Origin: Parastagonospora avenae f. sp. tritici 18332-5
Lineage: Eukaryota; Ascomycota; Dothideomycetes; Pleosporales; Phaeosphaeriaceae
Length of the DNA stretch: 64,000 nt
Direction: 5' to 3'
NCBI GenBank assembly: GCA_022559985.1
Contig: JAFJTR010000016.1
Span: 62,001-126,000 of the forward strand
Part shown: piece by piece, positions 43,869-55,092 of the stretch
How positions within the stretch are numbered: position 1 is the stretch's first letter
Layout: each line of letters starts with the position of its first letter
Program-made: the position numbers and the translations under genes
Notes under the pieces: model-generated
Seen by the model: the letters and a program-made list of their open reading frames with translations, nothing else
Told to the model about the DNA's origin: nothing
The model's database searches: none

Positions 43869-46277
43869 TGTAGAAGCAATTGATGTCTGAGAGACTTGGT
43901 GGGTCGAGTGAGTGAAAGAAAGTGATTGTCGCATTCAACAAGCTCCGAGCTTCACTAGCGCCAAGAATAACGTCATCAACCCGCCGGAGACCGATCGGGA
44001 TGACAAACTCAACACCCCGTTCGCACCAGGTGCTGCATTAATTCGTGCGCGATAACTCTGAAAACTGTCAGTTCTGCTGTGGGAAACTGTCAAGCTGTCA
44101 AGCTTCACATTGTTTTTAGCTCTTCGTTGCGTTGTGACAAGCTATTGAGTCTATCCAGACTCGTACATAACCTTGGAAGATGGCCCTGCTGGGCTGCAAC
44201 GAAAGAGACGGAAAGCTCTGAATCACGCAATGTCGAGCTGGACTATCTGTTACCTGGGTCACGGCTCGCGGCCTCCGCGAGAACAACGTCGCAAGCAAAG
44301 CGTCATCAGACTCGATTTTGAGAACTCAACCGATGCAGCTGCAGCGCACCTGGGGCTTTATCGTAGTGACGAGGCGCAGATTCAGTATCTTGTTGTGCAT
44401 ATGTATGTTTGTAGGTCTTACCTGGATGCAACATCCTAGAGCCCTTAAAACATTACAAACGGCAGATTACGAGTATCACAGTGTAGCGAGGTAAGATCCA
44501 ATGGCTGCTCAAGTCACTCTAGACGGGTCTGAACAACGTGAAACACTCTGGCATATGGATTGCAAGGGTGAATATGCGGCCCAGTCTCTGGTCCCATTCT
44601 CCATTCAACTGAGTCTCGACAAGCGAGTGCTACTAATTTACCCCACGCTGCTATCACGATATAGCTAAGATGTATGCTGAAGGTAAAGGACGCCTTCCTT
44701 GCTGAGCTGGAACTGGTGAGGCTGCGGAAGCAAATCGCTGTGCAAAGCATCTCCCCAACTTAACGGTATACTTTCATCTTCCTCCATCTTGCCTCGCCGA
44801 CTCTGCCGCGATCTGCACCTGGCCTATCTCCACTCAGTCTTCCTTCACGCACCGCAATCTTGGGCCAGTACCGTGGCACCAGTACGGATCCAGTATCCTG
44901 TGTACATCAGCCTGCAGATAGACCACCAGAAGTCGCAATTGGAAGCAGAGCAAGACTTCGAGTGTGCGCGCAAAGACATTGCCGGTCAACCACTCTTATT
45001 GGACTTGCCTTCTACTACAGAAGCAGCAATGCGTTCGGCGACGCTTGTCGGTAGCTATCAAACCTACAATACATCCACATAGGAGGAGAGGTGTGCCAGA
45101 TATGATCATCCGAAAACTTGGCAAGCCATTAGACTATAACGAACTCCATCACTCTCGTATCCTCTTCACCGCGCCGCAATTGTATAGCAGCTTTCGGCCG
45201 CTTCCCGCAAATGCGACTGGTTCTATCAACATAGGTTCTGCCGATCACTAGCTGCTGAACCCGTTGTTCAAGCCATTCCACACATAACGCAAATGGAAAC
45301 AATTGCGCGACTGTGGACGCGCACCTTTTGCCAACGACCTGGCTCGCGATCATGGACCTGCTCCCCAAGCAGTCCAAGTCGTTCAAATATAACATCATCG
45401 AGTGTCCTGCAGCGTTACGAGGCACATACTGATATGTCTACTGCTTGTCAATGGGCGATTTCAGATCGATAATCGTGGCTGCATAGTTGAACATAGTATG
45501 CCTGCTGCAAGACTATACCTTTCAGTACGGTCTGTTTATTAGTGTAAGTAGCTGATTCATGTGCGAGTGGACTCGACCCGCGAGCCGTCAGATCAATGTT
45601 CCGGCGGCTGGACTGTGGTTGCGCAGTCTCTCAAATTATGGAGTGAGAGAATACACCGATGTCAAAGTACGTTTCGGTGCTTCCGGACATCTGACGTCTC
45701 TGCATCTTACTGTCCACACGAGTATTCTTCGGCCTTCTCGGGGCTCATCACCTCATGATTACATACGTTGTTATCAACCGGTCCTGCGTTTCGTAGATGA
45801 GAAGCTGCTGTAGGTGCATCTGCCGTCATCACATGCTTGCGCGAATTACGCCAAGCTATGCATAAGACTTACTGAGAAAGGAAGTGGGTTAATGTTGCAA
45901 TGACAAACCCAAAGTGGAGTCATACTCGTGTTCAAACTATCGATTTACTGCGCCTTTGGGATGCGTCAGCGTCTAGATCGCCACATCACCACACGCGCGG
46001 CACGTCGCGGATACGGGATCCTCGCTATCTTCAGCATTCTTTCAAGGTTTTTACAGCATCTAGTCAATCTTTGGAGGGAGTCAGGCTGCGTGATGGTAAG
46101 TGAAGCAGCGAGATTGAAGGAGCGACTAAGGTGAATTAATTGTAATTCGTATCTATATTCCATTCCTATCATTCTATACTAGCAAATAAGAGAACCCAAG
46201 ATTAAACGCCACGGCTATGCAAGCCAAAGGAGCGAATTGCTTCAAAGAAGCGTGAAAGTATTTACGCAAAGGCTAGC
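43869..46277. other. Gene-poor stretch, MCR1 to Ser/Pro-rich gene
   Basis: About 2.4 kb with only short frames. A plus-strand frame at about 45559-45813 includes a BTB-like fragment (YTDVKVRFGASGHLTSLHLT, then VHTSIL), possibly a relic or a single exon. No full gene could be assembled. Confidence 0.4.
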
Positions 46278-47909
46278 TTAGTAACCGTACCCGTAGCTAG
46301 GGTATCCGCCAGTGGGGACAGGAGTAGGCTTCGATGAGGAAGACTCGACCTTTGAAGACGGCGTGTATACGGGATAAGCCGGTGCCGAAGAAGAAGGCTT
46401 CGAAGATGAGGATGGCGAAGGTGTGTTCACGCTGTAACCGGAAGGCTTAACATAAGAGTGAACGGGAGGCGTGTGGATGGAGTAGCCTGAGGGAGAAGGC
46501 TTGCTCATCGAATAAGCTCCTGATGGCACGATGGACGAAGGAGACGGGTGGCCTGGCTCGGTGATGGGGTAAGGAGCAGAGCTCTGGGGCGATCCGGGCT
46601 GCGAGGGCTTAGGGCCTTCGGGGTAGCTGGGTCCTGTGGGAGCGGGGACGACCGCAGTGACGGTGTAGGTTTGCGGCTTGCCTCCCTCAGTCACGGTGAT
46701 GATCTTGGTGGCGTAACCTGAAGGGACAGAAGCCTCAGCGGTGACGTAGACAGTAACAGTCGCAGGGGCCGGGCAAGTTGCGGGAACGTTAGGAGCGTTG
46801 GGAATAGTGTGAACACCCGGAGCAGGCACAGTGGGAGTCTCTGTAGGTTGCTGGGGCTTGGGTGTATCAACGCTCCCGTGAGGCACATTGGGAGTTGCAG
46901 TTGCAGGGTAAACGGGCACAGCAGGTGTGGTAGATGCGTGGATAGTTGTCACAACAGTATTGGTCGTCCAGCTGGCGGTCAAGTAAGTGCTGTAGATCGT
47001 GTTGTAACCGCTCTGTCCAACAGCCGTGCTGCAGGGTACCCAGGCATATGTAGAGGTTGTTATGGTCTTGGTGACATCATGAGGAGGCTGAGATTCGTGT
47101 GCCGATGGGGTGGAGGAAGCCGAAGCAGTTTCTGGGTGGCAGCCCTTCTTGCACGAAGTGACGGTCACGACGGAGGTCGTGTAGCTTGTGATAACTTGGG
47201 TTCCAGAAGTCTGGGTTACAGGGCACACTGTGGTAGTGGTGTATGTCGTGATGTCCTTGGTCGTCGAAGGTGAAGGCACAATTGAAGAGTAGCCCGTGCC
47301 GTGAGGAGGGACGATAGGGGTATAGCCAGTTCCATGCGGAAGCTCACTAGATGGCGTATAGATAGGATACAGTGCAGAGCTCGACGAGGACTTGGCAGTG
47401 TAGCCAGCGGGTGTGGAGGACGTGTATCCAGTTCCGTGAGGCACTACACTGCTGGGAGTGTAGAGTGGGTAACCAGGGGAGCTTGAAGCGGAAGAGGAAT
47501 GAGCCGAGGGTACTGGGGCACTTGAAGAGGCGATGGAATATCCCGATGCTGAGCTCGACGACGCAGGGTAGTGAGGGTAGCTGGGCTGCGATGAGGTCGG
47601 ATACTGAGGATAGCTGGGCTGCGATGAGGACGATGCTGGGTACTCAGGATAGCTTGGCTGCGATGAGGCAGGGTAGTGGGGGTAGCTTGGCGGCGACGAA
47701 GAAGCAACGGGAGTGGAGCTGGCGGAAGATGACTGAGCCGAGCTCGAAGAGGGCGTTGGTACTTCGTAGCCAGCAGGAGTGGACGAAGATGGCTTGCCTC
47801 CAGTGGGGTAAACATTGTACCCGCCACCATAGTTGTTGTAGTCGTAGCCCACAGGGTTGGCGGCAGCAAGGCTGGCAAATGCCACGATGGAAGCAGCAGT
47901 GTAACGCAT
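46278..47909 (-). CDS. Secreted Ser/Pro/Tyr-rich wall-type protein with repeats
   Basis: Single exon, 543 residues. A signal peptide covers about residues 1-17 (MRYTAASIVAFASLAAA). The mature protein is Ser/Pro/Thr/Tyr-rich, with five copies of a SYPxYPASS-like repeat at about 73-118 and several PHGTGYT repeats. A central region, TTYTTTTVCPVTQTSGTQVI and SCKKGC, resembles blocks common in fungal cell-wall proteins. The tail is again Ser/Pro-rich and ends GGYPSYGYGY, without the hydrophobic GPI-attachment tail. The Ser/Thr content predicts heavy O-mannosylation. It is probably secreted or wall-bound through disulfides or glucan; adhesion or wall structure is possible, but no catalytic domain is present. 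Repeat tracts of this sort vary in copy number between strains. Overlapping opposite-strand frames are shadows caused by the repetitive codon use. Confidence 0.8.
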   Translation of the reverse strand: MRYTAASIVAFASLAAANPVGYDYNNYGGGYNVYPTGGKPSSSTPAGYEVPTPSSSSAQSSSASSTPVASSSPPSYPHYPASSQPSYPEYPASSSSQPSYPQYPTSSQPSYPHYPASSSSASGYSIASSSAPVPSAHSSSASSSPGYPLYTPSSVVPHGTGYTSSTPAGYTAKSSSSSALYPIYTPSSELPHGTGYTPIVPPHGTGYSSIVPSPSTTKDITTYTTTTVCPVTQTSGTQVITSYTTSVVTVTSCKKGCHPETASASSTPSAHESQPPHDVTKTITTSTYAWVPCSTAVGQSGYNTIYSTYLTASWTTNTVVTTIHASTTPAVPVYPATATPNVPHGSVDTPKPQQPTETPTVPAPGVHTIPNAPNVPATCPAPATVTVYVTAEASVPSGYATKIITVTEGGKPQTYTVTAVVPAPTGPSYPEGPKPSQPGSPQSSAPYPITEPGHPSPSSIVPSGAYSMSKPSPSGYSIHTPPVHSYVKPSGYSVNTPSPSSSSKPSSSAPAYPVYTPSSKVESSSSKPTPVPTGGYPSYGYGY

Positions 47910-50379
47910 CTTGAGACCTTGATTGTTGAGATCTGATCTGGATTGAGTTGTCGGGTGTATTAGGTATTAGGGTTTCTGGAGAGGGCACTCTAGCGAATGT
48001 CAGTCTGAAAAAAGACCAGGAAAAGCGAAAGTATTATTAGAGAAACTGTTGGTAAGTTGGTGATGAGGATGAGTTTGAAGCGAATGATGGACGCATCGTT
48101 ATATACTGGACATCTCGAGAGCATCTACCAACTTCCATGCTTGCTGACGTCGGCACCCATGAGCGCTTTGTCACTTACGAGGTGTCATTCCTCGCCATCC
48201 ATGAACGTAACCTCCCCGTACGAGCACCATGGTGGAATACGACCAATCGATAGTGTCGGCACCCACAGCTGCCCACATCGAGTCGTTCATTAGCGCATGG
48301 AAGGACGTGGGAAGTGTCGGCGTAGCCCTACCGATATTTTGCTGGTGGATGACCGGGGACTGCGGTCGTGCAGGGTCTGTCTATATTTGGCGGTAGCATC
48401 GGCCATCTCGGACACGCGCTCTCCACTCAGCGTCTCTCAACCAGAATTAGCCACGATCTCGGAGTCGTGTCCGCTGTGGCTGCGCTGCTCTTCGCAGCTC
48501 ATCCGTCCGAAAACTGAAAGCCAGCGGCCGTCCGTGTCAACGCTTAACGGTCGTTTCCGCACAAGGTGCTATTTTCGGATCTTCGGATCAGAATCTTCTT
48601 CGGCAAGTTCTAGTTGCGCTGGTGATAACTAGACAATTAACTTACGGCTACTCGGCGTGCTTTGCAATGAGCTCCAACCTTCTCCATTTCTGAAATATTG
48701 AAAATCTCATGGAAGCTGGCGCCACATTTGCTGACCTGCAGTTACGAGATTATACCATCACCCGTTTGGGAAGTCTACGCGGGAAAACAAGCATCGCGCC
48801 ATGCCGCTGTCGTGACCAGAGCATGGGTTGGCACAAAAACGTTGCGCTGCCAGGATCTGCCACTGCTGGCCATTTCTGAACGTCCTCCGAGCAGTCTCAT
48901 GATGGCCTTCCATGCCTGAACGGCACTTTTCGAAGCCAACACAAATGCAAAATAATTCGCATGTAGTTTGCGTTAATTGCGCGCACACTGGTAGAGTTTA
49001 GCGAGCACACCATCGTATCTGCTGGCAAACGGCGTGACTCTTTACTGCTCTCGTACCGGTACTTGCAGGCAGCGTTGCGCGTTGTGGGCTTGTCATCGTA
49101 TCTCCCCACCAGCCAGCAAAGCCCTACTGCATCACTTGCACGCCATGCACGCCATGCACGCCATCAATCTCGTAATCTCCCAAATACCCAGCCGCTGCAG
49201 ACTACACACGTAAGTTGCTCACTGCTTATGGCGATATCTTAACGACAGGAAGTTAATCCACGTCGGACGCATCCCTATCGCCGGATTACAGCCTTGGGCG
49301 AGAACGACCGCAGGACCGGTCTAGATTTTGCGTCCAGCACCCCTTCATGGAACCGAGCGTCTGGTTAAGAAAGTGCCCTCGTACTCTGTATTTCGAAAGG
49401 CTATGCCTCTGGCTTCGGCACAACATTGACTCATTCTGCGTCGAGAACGTCGTGTAGCCATGAGTTACTTGAAGAAGCGCTACCAGACGTTGGTCGATCT
49501 CGTGGTCATCTCGCAATCACGACGAAGCATTCCACTCCAGAAAATATCAAGATGCGCCCCATGTCAACTGCGCTGTGTGCAAAAGCTTCCCGCGTTGGTT
49601 CCGTCAGAATGCTCTCTAAAGTTTGATTTGATCACCTCAAAAGAGGATGCGGTCTTTGTAGCGGCACTTCCCACAAAGACCGGATTAAGGTTTGCACGTT
49701 TACACGCACAATCAGTTCCAATGCGCCGACTGGGGAACCATCACGAATTGAGATCTTCAGAACGGTTGATTCACACGGTCAACGGCATGCAAGAAGTGAG
49801 TTTGCCGCATAGCCGGACACGAACAGTCCGCGCGAGTCTCCATGACACTACTGAATTTTGCTGACGTGATGATGTCAGCGAGAGCAGCGGCCTCAACAAC
49901 AGGAAATAACGAGACTTGCCTTCGAGAGACTCATATCCAGTCATGGAATAGGTCGTTTTGCGGAAATTTACCTGCACTTTTACTGTGGGCAGAGACCAAT
50001 GATAACCTCATTCAGCAAGGCGTGCACATTTTCACTGCCATATTTTGGCCGCATCATTGCTTGAACTCGCCGGCACATAGTATCGCATATCTTGCGAATA
50101 CCTCAAGAAGGATCGCGCCAAAGCAGCAACGACATTACGGCACCTGCCAGGGCCGTGACATCCCACGCATTATCAATTTCACAAAAATAGAGTTGCGAAA
50201 ACGTCCACGTTCGAAGCCAGTGCAATTACTATTACTACTCACTACTAGAATACGATATGTCGTTATAAAGAAAATCCTGATGTGTTCACTCAATTATGCA
50301 TCATGACATGTACAGCAGGCCGAAAAGAGCACGAACGTTGCCTCATTGGCGAAGACGTAGTGGAGCACTCGTATCCGTA
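47910..50379. other. Gene-poor stretch upstream of the Ser/Pro-rich gene
   Basis: About 2.5 kb. No frame has a domain or coherent splice set. It contains the 9-base tandem repeat at 49139-49165 and the long 5' flank of the wall-type gene. Confidence 0.45.
49139..49165. repeat. Three tandem copies of a 9-mer (CACGCCATG)
   Basis: Two exact copies and a third with a final C instead of G, read directly from the sequence in non-coding DNA. Confidence 0.85.
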
Positions 50380-52869
50380 TCAATGTCTACCCAAAGCTAC
50401 AACCCGCTTCAGGAGGATCTCGACAGTGTTGCCCAAGCGCTGCATTAGATCTAGGCGCGGGTACACGCCGGTGATTGCGCTTATGGCCCACTGGAGATCA
50501 CTCCCAAGCGTCAATGCTTCGGTGAACCGGTCGTTGCTAAGGCAAGCAAATAGCGAGGCTATGAGCCCATACAGCTCGGTCTCAAGTGAATTCAGGAGGT
50601 CTGCTACAGGGAATTGGTCAGCTGATGGCATATACGGATCGACCGGAGTCAGTGGCATGGCAATGAACAAGTCCACATCTTGATGCCATATCTCATTGTC
50701 AAAGAGCGTGATGAGATGTTCTGCTATTGGAGACATAGGCGCTGAGATGGACGACTCGAGGCCAGGGAGACTGGTAATGCTCGCTGAATGGGTTGATTCC
50801 AAGTCAGCCACTGAGTCTTGTCGGGGACGGCCACACTCTGTGAAGTCTGTGGATGCACCGGAAAAGGACAGACTAGGCGGAGAAGACACTACGTTTGATC
50901 TGGTTGGCTCGGTATCGAAGACGCTGGACATGATCACTGCCTGCGACACTTCCAACCCATCATCCAAAGCTTCGAAGTCCATGGAAACTTCAGGAGATGG
51001 CAACTGCGGCCTATCCATGTCATCGTCTGAGTCTTCATCGTCCAGGAAGTTGGCGCGACGAGCAGATGTAGGCCTTACGAAGCTACGGCAATCCGCGAAA
51101 TCGTCACTCATATCTGGTGAAGATGGAGTACACGGAGCTAGATCGTTGTCAGGAGTGTCTTCACTGATATCGCTGAGTTGCGTCTGGACAGTCAAGTTTG
51201 GACACCGTCTGGATGATTGACGGCGCACGAACGATTGCAGACTCTCTATCGGGCGTGGTTTGGTCGCTCCTGTTGTCTGTATTCCTGAACGATTCGGGTC
51301 GTAACTGATATCGACATCAGTTGAGTGCGACCATGACCGGGGCACTCGTTCCTGCGATGGAGTGGTGTCGTTGAGAACACGTAAGGCACCCATCTCACGG
51401 ACAGTATCTACGATATCAAAGTCAGAGCTCAGGTATTCGTCTTCGCGGTGGACGTGCGACAGTGAGTCGTCGTTGTCAGTATCCATGAGAAGCTGATTGA
51501 AAGCCGTGTAGCCGGCGAACTGTCGCGAGTCAGCATCGTAATAAGTCAGCTGGGATGGTTGAGACATTGGCAGTTCATCGACCTCTTCATCTGAGATGTC
51601 TGAGACATCGTCGCAGATTTCAGACTGCTGAGAAACACTGTCTGAAACGATGTTGAAGTTACCCATGGCGTGGTCCAAAGCCGTGTAGCCTACGAACTGA
51701 AAGCTGCCAGTGTCGAAAATGACACCTGGACGAGATGCATCTACCACATGTGGCAGCTCCAAATGAGCACTGACTAGCCCGTCATCGGCGTGGAGAGTCT
51801 CTTCACACTCGCTCAATTTCTCGATCGAGCTGAGCAGTGACTCTGCACTAAGGCACGGCATCGAGAGTTCACGACCTGGGTCATTGCTGGCGAGGAGAAA
51901 GTTCTCGCCCGGCAACAACATATGACTCACCTCTGCGCCCAGACAAGGCGACTCGAAGTGATGATAGTCATCAAGGAACTCAACAGATGATTGCGCCAGT
52001 GCCTCAATGTCGCAATCATAGGAAATGAAGGCAGCGCGACTCTCGATATCGGTGAGGTGCTCGAGACCTGGCAGGAAAGGGCGAGTGGGAATCTGGTCAA
52101 GGAAACTGTGACACTCAACATCCGAGATACTGAATGCGTCGTCGCCAGGCATGAATGTTAGCTCTTGCATGGATAAACCACCTTGTTCATTGTCTTCGGC
52201 GACGGTGTAGAGAGGTATCGGACAAACGAGCGGGCGGCCCTCGCCCTTCGGCACGCACTCAGATGCGGTCTCTTGGACTTCGTAGATTTCGAGGTCCAGC
52301 ATCTCAGATACATGATCACGCAAAGGGCCAGTGAGAGTGGGCTGGAGCTTGAGGTCACTCGTATCAAGCAGTTCTGGAGTGGGTGAGAACTCGATGATCT
52401 GCTGTACGGGTCCAGGCACGGGTGTCTCTTCGGTCTCTTCGGGATAAAGATCGTTATGCAAAGCAAGTTCTTCGTCGTTGTCGTAGGGAACATCAGCGTC
52501 GAAAAACAGTGAAGTGGCCTGAGCTGAGTACGGACGGCAGACGTGCTGCATGTCCTGAATCGGCTTTGCTACGGATGCTGGACGAGCGTTGCTCATGACC
52601 GAATCGTGTCGCTTGCCTCGCTTGCCTCGCTTGCCTGTAGAAACAAGTTCCACCTGAATGCAGTACTTAGGCAGAACAGCAAGGGCATACTGCTCTTCGA
52701 CAAGGTTATCATCGACAAGGTGTTGCTCCTCGATGAAGAACTCATCCGCGTAGAGATCGCGGAGCGTCTTCTCAGAGGCCCGACGAGTGACCATGGATGC
52801 CTTGCGCGTCGTCCAGACGGGCGCAATTCCAGATGCCATGGCGAATGACTCCGCTTGGAAAGAATACAT
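50380..52869 (-). CDS. Unknown acidic 829-residue protein with internal repeat
   Basis: Single exon, 829 residues, function not recognised. It is strongly acidic and rich in Asp, Ser and Leu over most of its length. Near residue 80 is a GKRGKRGKR run made by a 9-base tandem repeat (52611-52637). Two similar units occur in the middle: IFDTGSFQFVGYTALDHAMG and YYDADSRQFAGYTAFNQLLM, about 59 residues apart; at the DNA level, 23-base segments (51677-51699 and 51500-51522) match at 21 positions. A conserved-looking C-terminal helical block (LLNSLETELYGLIASLFACL, then RLGNTVEILLKRVVALGR) follows Ser-rich sequence with DEDSDDDMD. There are no signal peptide or membrane segments. The acidic, partly disordered design with a helical end could suit a scaffold or regulatory protein. 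Length and steady codon use support a real gene. Confidence 0.7.
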   Translation of the reverse strand: MYSFQAESFAMASGIAPVWTTRKASMVTRRASEKTLRDLYADEFFIEEQHLVDDNLVEEQYALAVLPKYCIQVELVSTGKRGKRGKRHDSVMSNARPASVAKPIQDMQHVCRPYSAQATSLFFDADVPYDNDEELALHNDLYPEETEETPVPGPVQQIIEFSPTPELLDTSDLKLQPTLTGPLRDHVSEMLDLEIYEVQETASECVPKGEGRPLVCPIPLYTVAEDNEQGGLSMQELTFMPGDDAFSISDVECHSFLDQIPTRPFLPGLEHLTDIESRAAFISYDCDIEALAQSSVEFLDDYHHFESPCLGAEVSHMLLPGENFLLASNDPGRELSMPCLSAESLLSSIEKLSECEETLHADDGLVSAHLELPHVVDASRPGVIFDTGSFQFVGYTALDHAMGNFNIVSDSVSQQSEICDDVSDISDEEVDELPMSQPSQLTYYDADSRQFAGYTAFNQLLMDTDNDDSLSHVHREDEYLSSDFDIVDTVREMGALRVLNDTTPSQERVPRSWSHSTDVDISYDPNRSGIQTTGATKPRPIESLQSFVRRQSSRRCPNLTVQTQLSDISEDTPDNDLAPCTPSSPDMSDDFADCRSFVRPTSARRANFLDDEDSDDDMDRPQLPSPEVSMDFEALDDGLEVSQAVIMSSVFDTEPTRSNVVSSPPSLSFSGASTDFTECGRPRQDSVADLESTHSASITSLPGLESSISAPMSPIAEHLITLFDNEIWHQDVDLFIAMPLTPVDPYMPSADQFPVADLLNSLETELYGLIASLFACLSNDRFTEALTLGSDLQWAISAITGVYPRLDLMQRLGNTVEILLKRVVALGRH

Positions 52870-53267
52870 AGTGCCGGCTATGGATTCCAGAAAGGTCCTG
52901 CGTAAAGCAACACAGACCTCTGAAAGAACTTCGGTTGTAGAATTTGATCACCGGGATCAACGAAGTGGATTCAGGAGACTGAGCTTACAGAGACCCGCGG
53001 CGTGTAAGGAGTCAGACAAGAAGTAAATCCAACGAAACAAAATGGTTGTTTATATGGCCTCGTTGACATTGTGTAAAGGCTTAGGACGATGTGCCTCGGT
53101 AAGCTCAAGCTCCGAGGACAAGAGAAGAATGCCATTGTCTTCGGCTCGTTGAACAAAGCTCGCGCTCACCAAACAACATAGTGTGACTGAACAACTACTT
53201 TGACAATCCGTCTGTAGATGCTGAGAGCGGTGTACCGATCCCTGCTTTTAGCATGAGCTTAGATATA
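52870..53267. other. Intergenic upstream of the 829-residue gene
   Basis: About 400 bases, holding the promoter side of the 829-residue gene and the 3' flank of the interrupted gene to its right. Nothing else seen. Confidence 0.5.
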
Positions 53268-54092
53268 TTACTCCACTCTCCTGACCCCAACAACTCGGTT
53301 CAATCGCCCTTCAAGTGCATACATACTATGCTGCATGTCTTCAAGATCCTTCCCAATGTTAAATACCACACTCAGCACTTTGCCTACTTCATGTGCTGTT
53401 CTTCTCACTTCAACGCGACTCAAGACCGAGCTAAGATTCAACACACTGGCTTTCCTGCGCACCCAGATCCAGCGTTCTTTGAACTCACATTTCCGGTACT
53501 CTTGACCGAGACGGTTTGTAGCGCGCATGTACGACGCGCAGGGAAAATCGTCTGCGGAGTGGTACTCTGTGTCCGGATGCTTCTCGGGGTAGTATGACGA
53601 ATGCGAAGGTGATTTTTGACTCCATTGGACTGAATCTTGCTTTTGGAACTCCGCTTTCAGAAAGGGTTGTTCGAATTCCCGGAATGATTTGAATAAGTCT
53701 TTGACTGTGACTCGCATCACACGAAGCACCTCTTCCTCGCCACTCGAGCGTATAGATTGTATGTCGCGATCGAAATGCATTCGATGATTCCTAGCTCCGC
53801 TACTTCTCCTTTTCCTCCTGCCTCAATGAGTCCGCACATATTCGTCGTCGCTTCCGCTTTTTACTGCGGGCCCGTGACTTTTATCGCGCCTGATGTTCCT
53901 TAGTCGCCGGTTCGACCGCCTGAGATGTCGTCGCTCCTCTAGCAGACCTTGCTTCAAGCTTGAAAGATAGTCATTAATCTCCTGTGGTGCTGCGGCAAAA
54001 GTGCCGAGTGTGAACGTGAATGATACGAAGCCGATGAGTGCTGAAACTAGCGAAATAGGGGCGTAGTTGGTATGCGACACCGTGATACCCAT
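53268..54092 (-). pseudogene. Fungal membrane-anchored protein interrupted by an in-frame stop
   Basis: One continuous frame of 275 codons runs from ATG at 54092 to the stop at 53268, broken only by TGA at 53825-53823. The N-terminus MGITVSHTNYAPISLVSALI, followed by GFVSFTFTLGTF, is the hallmark of a widespread uncharacterised ascomycete family with one membrane helix (about 10-31) and a cytosolic helical rest. The part after the stop continues that family: VLRVMRVTVKDLFKSFREFE, QPFLKAEF, then RIxV-type SRVEVRRTAHEVGK near the end. The stop falls in an Arg-rich linker (DDEYVRTH, stop, GRRKRRSSG). Candidate introns across the stop have lengths not divisible by three and would break the frame, so a nonsense change (for example CGA to TGA) is the simplest reading. 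A truncated 89-residue product or readthrough remains possible. No function is known for the family. Confidence 0.65.
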
Positions 54093-54720
54093 TATTTTCA
54101 ATGTTAGTTGAGACGAGATACAAATGAAGAACCTATAGGAAAACCTCGTTCTGGAATGACTGCGCAACGTTATAAACCGATGAACCAGTCGTGTGTGGCT
54201 GCGAAATACATGTAAATAGAGATATTGGTCATCACTGCATTTGCACGTCACGACACACTCTTTCCATCCCTCCGTCTGGACGCTAGTCAACCCGAGCCAA
54301 CTACTAGTCTCTCGTTAGTACCTCACGGCTACTTTGACAACCCTGAAGGCCAATAAAACTAGAGAGCCGAAGTCATGCATGACTTCAATAGTTTGCGTTG
54401 GTTTGCTAGTCTTTTTTCTTCGTCGTCGGCATGAACTAACTCCGTACAATTTTTTGTAATTATTCACAACTCTTTCCTACCCAGATGACTAAGTCACCTT
54501 TTTTGACTACAATCAACATTGGCTGTCGTCTAGGATCTCACAAAAGTCCTAGAGTTGACATGCATGCAAGAATTACTCGTAAAATCAATTCTTTTTCTTG
54601 TATATTCTCAGATTCAAGGCTGAATGATTGTAGCTAGCTGTTCGCCTCAACACATCCGTTGTATCCCTCCCCTCACTCTCGCACCATCCCAATTAATTTG
54701 CTGCTGCCCACGATCTGCCT
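54093..54720. other. Intergenic, promoter side of the interrupted gene
   Basis: About 630 bases, A/T-rich around 54400-54620. No gene is supported. Confidence 0.5.
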
Positions 54721-55092
54721 CTAGCAAACTTTGTTGTTGGTCAAGAAGTCCGAGAGGCCGGGGACGCATGCACCACATTCGCAAACCTACACGAATCAAT
54801 TTTGTATTCTATGGTCGGAAAGTCCAATACGTACTTCACCTAGACCGTCCTTCACACAAGCAACCACTGCGGCAGTGCTAGTGCCTCCGCTCTCGGGTTC
54901 GACGACAAGCGCAGCGGCGATGCAAGCAACGTTGGCGACGACCTCCGCACACTTAAGAAGGCTGCAGCCGTCTGCAAGAGCTGCAAATAGAATAGCAGCA
55001 CTAATTTGTTCATTTTTACGGGCAATGAGCTCGTTAGGGGCAGCGCTGGCGAGCGCTGCAAGAGAAGAGATGATAACGGTGGAGAAACGCAT
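54721..55092 (-). CDS. Small secreted cysteine-rich, Ala-rich protein
   Basis: Two exons, 55092-54835 and 54786-54721, with a 48-nt intron (GTACGT donor, GTGTAG acceptor), giving 107 residues. The signal peptide is residues 1-18 (MRFSTVIISSLAALASAA). The mature part has eight cysteines, including DGCSLLKCAEVVANVAC and, after splicing, VCECGACVPGLSDFLTNNKV followed by a final Cys. Without splicing the reading continues wrongly into a 98-codon frame. The helical, Ala/Val-rich core with spaced cysteines resembles proteins annotated as fungal calcium-binding-like (CBP1-type domain), but I am not certain of this. It is unrelated in spacing to the eight-cysteine pair at 38-40 kb. Size and secretion make it an effector candidate. 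Function is unknown. Confidence 0.72.

Noticed and set aside
47372..47914. 180-codon plus-strand frame
   Set aside because: Antisense to the repetitive Ser/Pro-rich secreted protein; it results from the repeated codons.
49842..50306. 154-codon plus-strand open frame
   Set aside because: No domain or start context; it lies in a gene-poor region with many chance frames.
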